A stretch of DNA of 64,000 bases, taken from Pseudomonas sp. MN1F. Lineage in GTDB: Bacteria > Pseudomonadota > Gammaproteobacteria > Pseudomonadales > Pseudomonadaceae. Positions 27,473 to 36,079 of the stretch are shown here, one piece after another; position 1 is the first letter of the stretch; every line of letters begins with the position of its first letter. The notes under the pieces were generated by a model. The model ran no database searches. It saw only the letters and a list, made by a program, of their open reading frames with translations, and was not told where the DNA came from. Location of the stretch: contig NZ_VZII01000007.1 of NCBI RefSeq assembly GCF_009391885.1, positions 124,001 to 188,000 of the forward strand, written 5' to 3'. A program made the translations under genes and the position numbers.

Positions 27473-28582
27473 ATGGCCATTCATTGCGAGGTACTCACCG
27501 GCGCCGATGGCGCCCGAATCGGCATCGCCACCCTCGATGCCCCCAAGGCGCTCAATGCCCTCAACCTGCCGATGATCGAAATGCTGGGCGAACAGTTGCA
27601 CAGCTGGGCCAACGACCCTGGAGTGGTCTGCGTGCTATTGCGTGGCAACGGTGCCAAGGCCTTTTGCGCCGGCGGCGATGTACGGGCGCTGGCCCAGGCC
27701 TGCCTGGCCCACCCCGGCAGCGTGCCGCCACTGGCCGCCACCTTCTTTGCCGCCGAATACCGCCTCGACTACCTCTTGCATACCTACCCCAAACCGCTGC
27801 TGTGCTGGGGCCACGGGCATGTGCTGGGCGGCGGCATGGGGCTGCTGCAGGGCGCCGGGGTGCGCATCGTCACGCCAAGCAGCCGCCTGGCCATGCCGGA
27901 AATCAGCATCGGCCTTTACCCGGACGTAGGCGCCAGCTGGTTTCTCGCCCGCCTGCCCGGCAAGCTGGGTTTGTTCCTCGGGCTGACCGGGGCACCGATC
28001 AATGCCCGCGATGCGCTCGACCTGGACCTGGCGGACCGGTTCTTCGGGGAGCAACAGCAAGAGGCGTTGATCGAAGAGCTGCTGCAACTGAACTGGCAGG
28101 AGCAAACCAGCCTGCAGCTGAACAGCCTGCTGAAGGCCGAACAGCATCGCGCCTGGGCCGAGCTGCCGGCGGCGCAGTGGCTGCCGCGGCGCCAGGTGAT
28201 CGACGACCTGCTCGATGTGGCCGACCCGGCTGCTGCCTGGCGCGCCCTGGAAAACCTCAAGCATCACACTGATCCGCTGCTTGCCGAAGCCGGTCAGCGC
28301 CTGCATGAGGGCTGCCCGCTGACGGCACACCTGGTCTGGGAGCAAATCCAGCGTGCCCGGCACCTGTCACTGGCCCAGGTGTTCCAGATGGAATACAGCA
28401 TGAGCCTCAATTGCTGCCGGCACCCGGAATTCAGCGAAGGTGTGCGCGCCCGCCTGCTGGACAAGGACAACCAGCCGCACTGGCACTGGCCGGATGTGGC
28501 GCAGGTGCCAGCGGCGGTGGTCGAGGCGCATTTTGCCAAGGTGTGGGAAGGGCGACATCCATTGGCCGATTTGGGCTCATGA
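27473..28582 (+). CDS. 3-Hydroxyisobutyryl-CoA hydrolase-like crotonase
   Basis: A 369-residue member of the crotonase superfamily, longer than simple enoyl-CoA hydratases (about 260) and matching the HIBCH group. The oxyanion-hole segment [11 protein letters not shown] is at about 63 to 73 and [16 protein letters not shown] at about 115 to 130. The HIBCH-type catalytic residues appear in [23 protein letters not shown] (Glu and Asp). HIBCH enzymes cleave 3-hydroxyisobutyryl-CoA in valine catabolism, but no valine genes are nearby, so the substrate is not certain. It is divergent from ung with 126 bp between. Confidence 0.82.
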   Translation: MAIHCEVLTGADGARIGIATLDAPKALNALNLPMIEMLGEQLHSWANDPGVVCVLLRGNGAKAFCAGGDVRALAQACLAHPGSVPPLAATFFAAEYRLDYLLHTYPKPLLCWGHGHVLGGGMGLLQGAGVRIVTPSSRLAMPEISIGLYPDVGASWFLARLPGKLGLFLGLTGAPINARDALDLDLADRFFGEQQQEALIEELLQLNWQEQTSLQLNSLLKAEQHRAWAELPAAQWLPRRQVIDDLLDVADPAAAWRALENLKHHTDPLLAEAGQRLHEGCPLTAHLVWEQIQRARHLSLAQVFQMEYSMSLNCCRHPEFSEGVRARLLDKDNQPHWHWPDVAQVPAAVVEAHFAKVWEGRHPLADLGS

Positions 28583-28587
28583 CACCA

Positions 28588-29028
28588 TCAGCGCTGCCAG
28601 TTGTGGTCCCCTCCGCGCCCACGATCTGACTGGCGGTCGTTGTCCCCGCGGTTGTTCGAATGCCAGCGATCATGCTGGTAGCGCTGGCTGCCATCGCGAT
28701 AGTCATGGCGGTCGCGATCACGGCCATAGTCATTGCGCTGACGATTGCCATAGTCGTAACGCGGGTTGCCGTGCCACTGGTTCATCCCCGGCTGAGGGCC
28801 TGGCCGGTAATAGGGGGCAGGTGCCGGCCGGTAGTAACGGGGCGCCGGCTGGTAGTAGTAGCGCGGCTGAGGTGTCGCGTAGTAGCGGTCATAATGGTAA
28901 TACCCCGGCGCTACGTAGCGATCGGTCGAATAGTATTCGGAACGGGAATAGCCGCCACCCTCGTAGTAAGGCGCGCAGGCAGACGTCATCAGACCCAGCA
29001 GGGCGATCAACAGAATTCGATAGGACAT
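28588..29028 (-). CDS. Tyr/Arg-rich lipoprotein, function unknown
   Basis: A 146-residue protein. Residues 1 to 18 are a lipoprotein signal (MSYRILLIALLGLMTSAC) with a Cys at the lipobox. The mature part is low complexity: repeated YYRP and RYYxPAP units in the first half (about 50 to 85) and an Asp/Arg/His/Asn-rich second half with RQSDRGRGGDHNWQR at the end. Composition predicts a disordered, basic, surface or periplasmic protein. I do not recognise a function; similar Tyr-rich short lipoproteins are scattered in pseudomonads. It converges with the hydrolase gene, leaving five bases between. Confidence 0.65.
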   Translation of the reverse strand: MSYRILLIALLGLMTSACAPYYEGGGYSRSEYYSTDRYVAPGYYHYDRYYATPQPRYYYQPAPRYYRPAPAPYYRPGPQPGMNQWHGNPRYDYGNRQRNDYGRDRDRHDYRDGSQRYQHDRWHSNNRGDNDRQSDRGRGGDHNWQR

Positions 29029-29240
29029 GGCGGCCTCCTGGACCGCTGGGGTGCTCAAACAGCGGCGCTGGCGAGCGTCGACGCAAATGTGTTCATCGAC
29101 AATGAATCAGACAACGGCGCCAAGGTGCAGTGCCATTTCAGCAACAAATTGATACAGGTAGAAATAACCCTGAAAAACATGCAGTCATTTGCCTGTCATC
29201 TCACTAGAATGAGCGCCTCGGCACACATCACGGGAAGATC

Positions 29241-30731
29241 ATGCCTTCACGCTCCGCCCTGTTTTCACAGCGCTCGCTGATCCTCACCCTGCTGCTGTTG
29301 CTGACCTGCGGCTTCCTCGCCACATCGCTGATCAGCTATTTCGCCTCGCGCAGCGCGATCCGCGACGGCATCGTCAATACCGAGCTACCGCTGACCTCCG
29401 ATACTGTCTACTCGGAAATCCAGAAAGACCTGATCCGCCCGGTGCTGATCGCCTCGATGATGGCCCAGGACACCTTCCTGCGCGACTGGGTACTGGCGGG
29501 CGAACAGGACACCCAGCGCATCACTCGCTTTCTCGGCGAGGTCATGGGCAAGCAGAACACCTTCACTTCATTCTTCGTTTCCGACCGCACCCTCACCTAC
29601 TACCAGGCCAAGGGCGTGCTCAAACAGGTGGTACCGAACACCTGGCGCGACGCCTGGTACTTCCGCCTGCGCGATATGAGAGCGCCGTATGAAATCAACG
29701 TCGATCTGGACATGGCCAACCAGGACAGCCTGACGGTGTTCATCAACTACCGGGTTCTGGACTACCAGCAGCGCTTCATCGGCGCCGCCGGGGTGGGCCT
29801 GAGCGTCGACGCGGTGATCAAGCTGATCGACAAGTACCAGCGCCGCTACCAGCGCGCGGTGTTCTTCACCGACGCCAAGGGCAAGGTCATTCTGACTGGC
29901 TCGGAGGGTAGCCCCCCTGGCCTGAAGATCGGGCAATCCTTGACCGACAATGCCGACCTGAGCGATTTGCTGGCGCAGCGCCCGACCCCCGCCGAAGGCA
30001 GCCATGAGTACAAGGACAGCAAAGGTCACAGCCATTTCCTCAATGTGCGGCAATTGCCGGAGCTGGGCTGGTACCTGCTGGTCGACAAACGCGAGACCGG
30101 CGCCCTCGACCACATCCGCCACTCGCTGTACCTGAACCTGGTGATCTGCGCGATGATCACCCTGGTGGTGCTGTCGCTGCTCAATGGCATGCTCAGGCGC
30201 CACCAGGCCAGCACCGAGGCGCTTGCCACCCTCGACAGCCTGACCGGGCTGCCCAACCGCCGCAGCTTCGACCTGCTGGCCGCCCACGCGCTGCAGGAGG
30301 CCAAGCGCGAGTGCGCACCGCTGGTCGCCTTGCTGATCGACCTCGATCACTTCAAGGTGCTCAACGATACCCATGGCCACCTGGCAGGCGACGAAGTGTT
30401 GCGTCAGTTCGCCAACGTGCTGCAGGGCAGCCTGCGTCAGTCGGATATACTCTGCCGCTGGGGCGGTGAGGAGTTCATCGTGCTGCTGCGTGAGGCCGAA
30501 GGCCGGCAGGCATTCGACGTGGCGGAGAAGATCCGTCGTCGTACCGAGCAACTGACGTTCAGCTACGAAGATCAACCTTTGCGCCTGACCACCAGTATCG
30601 GCCTCAGCGCCTTGCAGCCGGGTGACTTGCTGCACGCCCTGCTGACCCGCGCCGACCGTGCGCTATATCGTGCCAAGCAGGCCGGTCGCAACCGCGTCTG
30701 CAGTGAAATTCCCGGAAGCGAACATGAATGA
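29241..30731 (+). CDS. Membrane-bound diguanylate cyclase with periplasmic sensor
   Basis: The protein makes cyclic di-GMP from two GTP. It has 496 residues: TM1 about 13 to 33, a periplasmic Cache-like sensor about 35 to 290, TM2 about 296 to 316, then a GGDEF domain about 325 to 490. The active-site motif is GGEEF (408 to 412), an accepted functional variant. The inhibitory I-site RxxD is R399-Q-S-D402, five residues before it, so product feedback inhibition is expected. No EAL domain. The 3' end overlaps the next gene, a Cys-rich protein, by eight bases. The signal is unknown. Confidence 0.92.
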   Translation: MPSRSALFSQRSLILTLLLLLTCGFLATSLISYFASRSAIRDGIVNTELPLTSDTVYSEIQKDLIRPVLIASMMAQDTFLRDWVLAGEQDTQRITRFLGEVMGKQNTFTSFFVSDRTLTYYQAKGVLKQVVPNTWRDAWYFRLRDMRAPYEINVDLDMANQDSLTVFINYRVLDYQQRFIGAAGVGLSVDAVIKLIDKYQRRYQRAVFFTDAKGKVILTGSEGSPPGLKIGQSLTDNADLSDLLAQRPTPAEGSHEYKDSKGHSHFLNVRQLPELGWYLLVDKRETGALDHIRHSLYLNLVICAMITLVVLSLLNGMLRRHQASTEALATLDSLTGLPNRRSFDLLAAHALQEAKRECAPLVALLIDLDHFKVLNDTHGHLAGDEVLRQFANVLQGSLRQSDILCRWGGEEFIVLLREAEGRQAFDVAEKIRRRTEQLTFSYEDQPLRLTTSIGLSALQPGDLLHALLTRADRALYRAKQAGRNRVCSEIPGSEHE

Positions 30732-30954
30732 CAGCCAGCACTGCCCCGCCTGTGGCGCCCTCAACCAGTGCAGCCTGGCCGACCCGCGCAGCGCTACCCA
30801 GGCCTGCTGGTGCTACGGCGTGAGCATCGACCCCGCCGTACTCCAGGCCCTGCCTGCCGAACTGCGCGACAAGGCCTGCCTGTGCCCGCGCTGCGCGGCC
30901 GTGGAAGATCAGCTTGTGGCTGATGCAACTGCGGTCATCGGTGAAAACCGCTAA
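30724..30954 (+). CDS. Small cysteine-rich CWC protein
   Basis: A 76-residue protein with eight cysteines arranged CPACGALNQC near the start, CWCYGV in the middle and CLCPRCA towards the end. This pattern fits the cysteine-rich CWC family and suggests bound zinc, though no function is known. The ATG at 30724 overlaps the diguanylate cyclase 3' end by eight bases, and rsuA starts 31 bases after it, so it is probably co-expressed with both. The downstream gene acts on 16S rRNA, but a link is not established. Confidence 0.75.
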   Translation: MNDSQHCPACGALNQCSLADPRSATQACWCYGVSIDPAVLQALPAELRDKACLCPRCAAVEDQLVADATAVIGENR

Positions 30955-30985
30955 ACTGCGCGCCTCCTTTGACTGCCTTGCCGCC

Positions 30986-31678
30986 ATGCGCCTTGACCGC
31001 TTCCTCGCCAACCTGCCCTGCTTCAACCGTCAGCAAGTGCGCCTGCTGCTGGTGCAGCGCCGTGTGCGCCTGGACCATGAAGTGGTCAGCGACCCCAAGG
31101 CCGAGGTCCGGGAATTCAGCCGCGTGGAAGTGGACGATCAACTGCTGCAGGCCGGCCGCCCCGCACGCTACCTGATGCTGCACAAACCCACGGGCTGCGT
31201 CAGCGCCACGCAAGACCCGCAGCACCGCACCGTGCTCGACCTGCTGCCCTGCGATTTGCGCGACGACCTGCACATCGCCGGGCGCCTGGACTTCAATACC
31301 ACCGGCCTGATGATCCTGACCAACGATGGCCAGTGGTCGCGGCGCCTGACCCAGCCGGCCACCAAGCTGCCCAAGCACTACCTGGTGGAAACCGAAGACG
31401 AGATCGGCGCGCACTATGTCGCCAAGTTCAGCGAAGGGTTGTACTTCGCCTTCGAAGACCTGACTACCCTGCCCGCCCAACTCGATATCCTCGGCCCCCG
31501 GCAGGCACGGCTGGCAATCGTCGAAGGGCGTTACCACCAGGTCAAGCGCATGTTCGGCCATTTCGACAACAAGGTGGTCGGCCTGCATCGCGAAAGCATG
31601 GGTACGATCCGCCTCGATCCAGGCCTGCAACCTGGCGAATTCAGGGCCCTGACAGCGGAAGAAATCGCCTCGGTCTGA
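30986..31678 (+). CDS. rsuA: 16S rRNA pseudouridine(516) synthase RsuA
   Basis: RsuA converts uridine 516 of 16S rRNA to pseudouridine during 30S assembly. The product is 230 residues. An S4 RNA-binding domain (MRLDRFLANLPCFNRQQV, about 1 to 60) is followed by the synthase domain with the catalytic Asp in AGRLDFNTTGLMILTNDGQ. Further matches are KHYLVET, IVEGRYHQVKRMF and the C-terminal GEFRALTAEEIASV, which match RsuA better than RluB, E or F. The ATG at 30986 coincides with the S4 domain start. Confidence 0.88.
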   Translation: MRLDRFLANLPCFNRQQVRLLLVQRRVRLDHEVVSDPKAEVREFSRVEVDDQLLQAGRPARYLMLHKPTGCVSATQDPQHRTVLDLLPCDLRDDLHIAGRLDFNTTGLMILTNDGQWSRRLTQPATKLPKHYLVETEDEIGAHYVAKFSEGLYFAFEDLTTLPAQLDILGPRQARLAIVEGRYHQVKRMFGHFDNKVVGLHRESMGTIRLDPGLQPGEFRALTAEEIASV

Positions 31679-32011
31679 ATGCCGTAATACAGGCATACGA
31701 CCGCTGAGCGGCCCGAGTCACAAATTTGCGCAAACGGCACTTGCGGGAACCCCGACCCACTGCTTGACTCCTAACTTGTCAGTCCGCGAGTGACCAACCA
31801 GTCACGCCTGCAGTTCATGACACCTTTTGCCGGCCACCCAAAGCCCTGATGCCTTGGGGCACGGCAGATTGCCCGCCACAACAATATCGTCGACACGTGT
31901 GCCAAGGATCGACACAGGGCCCCCCGATTTATTCAGGCGAATGCCTACCTGTCATAAAGAACGTGCACCCTAGGTGACGCGATTACCCTTTTTGCGCCAG
32001 GAGTCGATGAC
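31679..32011. other. rsuA-phaG intergenic region, promoter region of phaG
   Basis: 333 bases with no convincing gene. A short palindrome CCGCTGAGCGG (about 31702-31712) follows rsuA. The rest must carry the phaG promoter. I see no clear sigma54 (GG-N10-GC) or AlgU (GAACTT) element, and I did not identify a firm sigma70 -35/-10 pair. Confidence 0.45.
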
Positions 32012-32899
32012 ATGAGGCCAGAAATCGCTGTACTTGATATCCAAGGTCAGTATCGGGTTTACACGGAGTTCTATCGCGCGGATGCGGCCGAGAAGACGAT
32101 CATACTGATCAATGGGTCGCTGGCCACCACGGCCTCGTTCGCCCAGACGGTGCGTAACCTGCACCCGCAATTCAACGTTGTGCTGTTCGACCAGCCGTAT
32201 GCCGGCAAGTCAAAGCCGCACAACCGCCAGGAACGGCTGATCAGCAAGGAGGACGAGGCGCAGATCCTCCTCGAACTGATCGATCATTTCCAGTGCGACC
32301 ACGTCCTGTCCTTCTCCTGGGGCGGTGCCAGCACCCTGCTGGCGCTGGCGCACCAGCCGCGGCGGGTGAAGAAGGCGGTGGTCAGCTCGTTCTCGCCGGT
32401 GATCAACGAACCGATGCGCGACTATCTGGAGCGTGGTTGCCGGTACCTGGCCGCCTGTGATCGTTACCAGGTCGGCAACCTGGTCAACGACACCATCGGC
32501 AAGTACCTGCCATCGCTGTTCAAGCGCTTCAACTACCGGCATGTCAGCGGCCTGGACAGCCACGAGTACGCGCAGATGCACTTCCACATCAACGAAGTGC
32601 TGCAACGTGACCTGCAACGGGCATTGAACGGCGCGCGCAACATCGACATCCCGGTGCTGTTCATCAACGGCGAGCGCGACGAGTACACCACCGTCGACGA
32701 TGCACGCGAGTTCGGCAAACATGTAGGCAACAGCCAGTTCAGCGTGATCCGCGACGCTGGCCACTTCCTCGACATGGAAAACAAGGCAGCCTGTGAAGAC
32801 ACCCGCAATGTCATGCTCGGTTTCCTCAAGCCGACCGTGCGCGAGTCCCGTCAACGCGGTAACCCATACATCCAGGGGCAGCATGCATTGGCCATCTGA
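32012..32899 (+). CDS. phaG: (R)-3-hydroxydecanoyl-ACP:CoA transacylase / thioesterase PhaG
   Basis: PhaG links de novo fatty acid synthesis to medium-chain polyhydroxyalkanoate by moving 3-hydroxyacyl groups off ACP; later work suggests thioesterase action with a separate CoA ligase. The product is 295 residues and closely matches my memory of P. putida PhaG, starting MRPEIAVLDIQGQYRVYTEF. The alpha/beta-hydrolase nucleophile is S102 in SFSWGGAS, with D223 (ERDEY) and H251 (DAGHFLD) as the other triad candidates. The HX4D acyltransferase motif H177-VSGL-D182 is intact. Presence of phaG argues for the putida/fluorescens group. No pha synthase genes are nearby. Confidence 0.95.
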   Translation: MRPEIAVLDIQGQYRVYTEFYRADAAEKTIILINGSLATTASFAQTVRNLHPQFNVVLFDQPYAGKSKPHNRQERLISKEDEAQILLELIDHFQCDHVLSFSWGGASTLLALAHQPRRVKKAVVSSFSPVINEPMRDYLERGCRYLAACDRYQVGNLVNDTIGKYLPSLFKRFNYRHVSGLDSHEYAQMHFHINEVLQRDLQRALNGARNIDIPVLFINGERDEYTTVDDAREFGKHVGNSQFSVIRDAGHFLDMENKAACEDTRNVMLGFLKPTVRESRQRGNPYIQGQHALAI

Positions 32900-33010
32900 G
32901 CGCATCGGCGTCCCTACCCCACACCCGCAGGTCATGGGGCGCCGACAAGCTTTTTTTATAACTTGGGCTTCTAATTCGGGGAGGCTTCTGGTAAAAAGTC
33001 CAGCGCAGAC

Positions 33011-33084
33011 GCGGGTATAGTTTAGTGGCAAAACGAAAGCTTCCCAAGCTTTAGTTGAGGGTTCGATTCCCTCTACCCGCTCCA
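33011..33084 (+). tRNA. tRNA-Gly(CCC)
   Basis: A 74-nt cloverleaf including encoded CCA. Acceptor GCGGGTA pairs with TACCCGC, discriminator T. The anticodon stem is AAAGC/GCTTT around loop TTCCCAA, giving anticodon CCC (decodes GGG). The T stem is GAGGG/CCCTC with loop TTCGATT. All helices are fully paired. Confidence 0.96.
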
Positions 33085-33130
33085 CACATTGCATTCCCCC
33101 GCATGGCGTTCCAGCAACGTCATCGCTGTC

Positions 33131-33156
33131 AAAAGGAGCCCGAGGCTCCTTTTTTC
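33131..33156 (+). terminator. Rho-independent terminator after tRNA-Gly
   Basis: AAAAGGAGCC, loop CGA, GGCTCCTTTTTTC: a 10-bp stem including A-T pairs followed by six thymines. It lies 47 bp after the tRNA and ends its transcript. Confidence 0.9.
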
Positions 33157-33284
33157 GTTTCTGCCCTTTCATTGATATGGCCCATGGCCGCGTTGGCCAC
33201 CTTCCGCTTCAATTCGCTTGCAAGCGAACCGGCTTGGGGCGCATATGCTTCATGGTTCCGTGAAACATTTCGAAAGGACGACGC

Positions 33285-34979
33285 ATGTTTCTCTCCCGCT
33301 GGCTCCCCGGCCTTGCCAACCTGCTGCACTACCGCCGCGAATGGTTCCATGCCGACCTGCAAGCCGGGTTGTCGGTGGCGGCGATCCAGATCCCCATCGC
33401 CATCGCGTATGCACAGATCGTCGGCCTGCCGCCGCAGTATGGCCTGTACGCCTGCGTGCTACCGATGATGGTGTATGCCCTAATCGGCAGTTCGCGGCAA
33501 TTGATGGTCGGCCCTGACGCCGCCACTTGCGCCATGATCGCGGGTGCCGTAGCGCCACTGGCCCTGGGTGACCCGCAGCGCATCGCCGAACTGTCGGTGA
33601 TCGTCACCGTGCTGGTCGGGGTGATGCTGATTGTCGCCGGCCTGGCGCGCGCCGGGTTCATTGCCAGCTTCTTCTCGCGCCCGATCCTGATCGGTTACCT
33701 CAACGGCATCGGCCTGAGCCTGATTGCCGGGCAACTGTCCAAGGTCGTGGGGTTCAGGATCGAGGGCGACGGTTTCATCCTCAGCGTGGTGAATTTCTTC
33801 CAGCGCCTGAACGAGATCCACTGGATGACCCTGGCCATCGGCCTGGCCGGGCTGGCGCTGCTGATCTGGCTGCCGCGCCGCTACCCGCGCCTGCCGGCCG
33901 CCCTGGTGACCGTGGCAGTGTTCACCTTGCTGGTCGGCCTGCTGGGCCTCGACCGTTTCGGCGTCGCCATTCTCGGGCCGGTACCGTCCGGCATTCCCAA
34001 ACTCGCCTGGCCGCACAGCAACCTGGGCGAAACCAAGAGCCTGCTGCGCGATGCCCTGGGTATCGCCACCGTGAGTTTCTGCAGCGCCATGCTCACCGCC
34101 CGCAGTTTCGCCGCACGACACGGCTATGCGATCAATGCCAACCATGAGTTCGTCGCCCTCGGCGTGAGCAACCTGGCCGCCGGTATCTCTCAGGGTTTCG
34201 CCATCAGCGGCGCCGACTCGCGCACGGCGGTCAATGACATGGTCGGCGGCAAGAGCCAGCTGGTCGGCATTATCGCGGCACTGGTCATCGCCCTGATCCT
34301 GCTGTTCTTCACCGCACCGATGGCGTGGATCCCGCAGGCGGTGCTGGGCGCCGTGCTGCTGATGGCCGGCTGGGGCCTGATCGACATCAAGTCGCTGGGC
34401 AGCATCAAGCGCCTGAGCCGCTTCGAATTCTGGCTGTGCCTGCTGACCACGGTCGGCGTGCTCGGCCTGGGCGTGCTGCCGGGCATCGTGTTTGCCGTGA
34501 CCCTGGCGATCCTGCGCCTGCTCTACACCATCTACCAGCCCACCGACGCCGTGCTCGGTTGGCTGCCGGGCACCGAAGGCCAGGTCGACATCCGCAAGCA
34601 CAAGGACGCCCGTACCGTGCCGGGCCTGGTGGTGTACCGCTTCGACGACGCGATCCTGTTCTTCAACGCCGACTACTTCAAGATGCGCCTGCTCGAAGCC
34701 GTGCAGAGCCAGGCCCAGCCCCAGGCAGTACTGTTCGATGCCGAGGCGGTGAGCAGCATCGACGTCAGCGGCATCGCCGCCCTGCGCGAGGTGCGCGACA
34801 CCCTGACGGCACAGGGCATCCACTTCGCCATCGCCCGCGCCCGCGGCACGTTCCTGCGCATGCTGGTGCGCTCGGGGATGGCGCGGGAGATGGAAGACAA
34901 GCTGCTGTTCGGCTCGGTGCGGGCGGGGATAAGGGCTTATCGGGTTTGGCGGAACAGGCAACAAAAGGCGACACTGTAG
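33285..34979 (+). CDS. SulP-family anion transporter with STAS domain
   Basis: A 564-residue inner-membrane transporter of the SLC26/SulP family. About 12 membrane helices occupy residues 20 to 420. The family motif is PQYGLYACVLPMMVYALIGSSRQLMVGPDA near the N-terminus, and the C-terminal STAS domain (about 440 to 550) contains LFDAEAVSSIDVSGIAALREV with a phosphorylatable serine context. Substrates of relatives include sulfate, bicarbonate and dicarboxylates; none can be chosen here. It starts 130 bp after the tRNA terminator. Confidence 0.88.
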   Translation: MFLSRWLPGLANLLHYRREWFHADLQAGLSVAAIQIPIAIAYAQIVGLPPQYGLYACVLPMMVYALIGSSRQLMVGPDAATCAMIAGAVAPLALGDPQRIAELSVIVTVLVGVMLIVAGLARAGFIASFFSRPILIGYLNGIGLSLIAGQLSKVVGFRIEGDGFILSVVNFFQRLNEIHWMTLAIGLAGLALLIWLPRRYPRLPAALVTVAVFTLLVGLLGLDRFGVAILGPVPSGIPKLAWPHSNLGETKSLLRDALGIATVSFCSAMLTARSFAARHGYAINANHEFVALGVSNLAAGISQGFAISGADSRTAVNDMVGGKSQLVGIIAALVIALILLFFTAPMAWIPQAVLGAVLLMAGWGLIDIKSLGSIKRLSRFEFWLCLLTTVGVLGLGVLPGIVFAVTLAILRLLYTIYQPTDAVLGWLPGTEGQVDIRKHKDARTVPGLVVYRFDDAILFFNADYFKMRLLEAVQSQAQPQAVLFDAEAVSSIDVSGIAALREVRDTLTAQGIHFAIARARGTFLRMLVRSGMAREMEDKLLFGSVRAGIRAYRVWRNRQQKATL

Positions 34980-35052
34980 TCAGCAACCCTCGCTCACCTT
35001 GCATGACATGCTAAAGTCCCCGCCGTTTCCCGCCCCACCGAACGGACCGCCC

Positions 35053-36063
35053 ATGCCAGCTCTCGACGCCCGCCTCGCCTCTTGGCCAGACCTCAACCAG
35101 CGCCACCCGTGCACCGCCCTGCTGCTGGGCAATGGCGCCAGTCGTGCGCTGTGGAAACCGTTCGGCTACTTCTCGCTGTATGAGGAAGCCCAGCGCGCAG
35201 GGCGCAAGAAAGGCCTGGCGATCAGCGACCAGGCCCTGTTCAAGTCGCTGGGCACCGAGCTGTTCGAGCCGGTGCTGACCACCCTCAACCACACCGTGCG
35301 CGCCAACGCCGCCCTGGCCATCAACTCCACCGCGCCGCTGAACCGCTATTACTCGATCAAGGAAGGCCTGATCCACGCCATTCGCACCCTGCACCTGCCT
35401 TGGCCACTGGTGCCCGCCGCCACCCTCGCGTCGATCAACCAGGCCTTGCGCGAATACCGCAGCGTCTATACCAGCAACTACGACCTGATCCTGCCCTGGG
35501 CCCTGCAGCACAATCCACAGGGCTTCGCCGCGCTGTTCGACGATCAAGGGTTCTTCGACGTACGCCGCACCTGCTGCGAAGGCACCCGCGTGCTGCACCT
35601 GCATGGCGGCCTGCACCTGCTCAAGCTGCCCGACGGCAGCACCCGCCAGCGCAGCGCCGACAGCGCCGAGTTGCTGGACGGCTTTGCCGTGAACATTCCG
35701 GGTGAAGTGCCGTTGTTCGTCAACGAAGAACGCAGCGACGAGAAACTGCGCGCCATCCGTAACTCGGACTATCTGTCCTGGGGGTTGGGGCAGCTGGCAC
35801 AGGAAAGCCAGGGCATGTGCCTGTTCGGGCAGCATCTGGACGGCACTGACCAGCACCTGCTCGAAGCCATTCGCCAGGCGCGGCCGACGCATCTGTCGAT
35901 TGCCATCCGACCGTTGAGCGAGGCATCGGTGATCAATCAGAAGCAGCACTTTGTCGAGCGGTTCGGGGATATGACCGGGACAGCGCTGCACTTCTTCGAT
36001 GCCAGTACGCACCCGTTGGGGTTTGAGGAACTCGCTATCGAGGTACCGGCAGCTCGTCGCTAA
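35053..36063 (+). CDS. DUF4917 protein with SIR2-like NAD-binding motifs
   Basis: A 336-residue cytoplasmic protein of the DUF4917 type. Three motifs typical of SIR2-like folds occur in order: LLLGNGASRALW (about 24 to 34, the glycine-rich NAD loop), VYTSNYDLILPWAL (about 138 to 151, the TxNxD element) and VLHLHGGLHLL (about 180 to 190, the His-Gly element, H184). SIR2-like proteins are NADases or deacylases, and many solitary ones act in phage defence, but no partner effector or defence gene is nearby. The ATG at 35053 was chosen; the start 54 bases earlier adds a proline-rich stretch without family support. It is 73 bp after the SulP gene. Confidence 0.75.
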   Translation: MPALDARLASWPDLNQRHPCTALLLGNGASRALWKPFGYFSLYEEAQRAGRKKGLAISDQALFKSLGTELFEPVLTTLNHTVRANAALAINSTAPLNRYYSIKEGLIHAIRTLHLPWPLVPAATLASINQALREYRSVYTSNYDLILPWALQHNPQGFAALFDDQGFFDVRRTCCEGTRVLHLHGGLHLLKLPDGSTRQRSADSAELLDGFAVNIPGEVPLFVNEERSDEKLRAIRNSDYLSWGLGQLAQESQGMCLFGQHLDGTDQHLLEAIRQARPTHLSIAIRPLSEASVINQKQHFVERFGDMTGTALHFFDASTHPLGFEELAIEVPAARR

Positions 36064-36079
36064 ATATACCTAGCTGTCA

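Noticed and set aside
32012-32899. phaG as part of a local PHA gene cluster
   Set aside because: No phaC, phaZ, phaF or phaI lies nearby; in pseudomonads phaG is normally apart from the pha operon.
33011-33084. tRNA-Gly as an integration site for a genomic island
   Set aside because: No integrase lies within reach and no repeat of the tRNA 3' end was noticed downstream; a transporter of normal composition follows the terminator.
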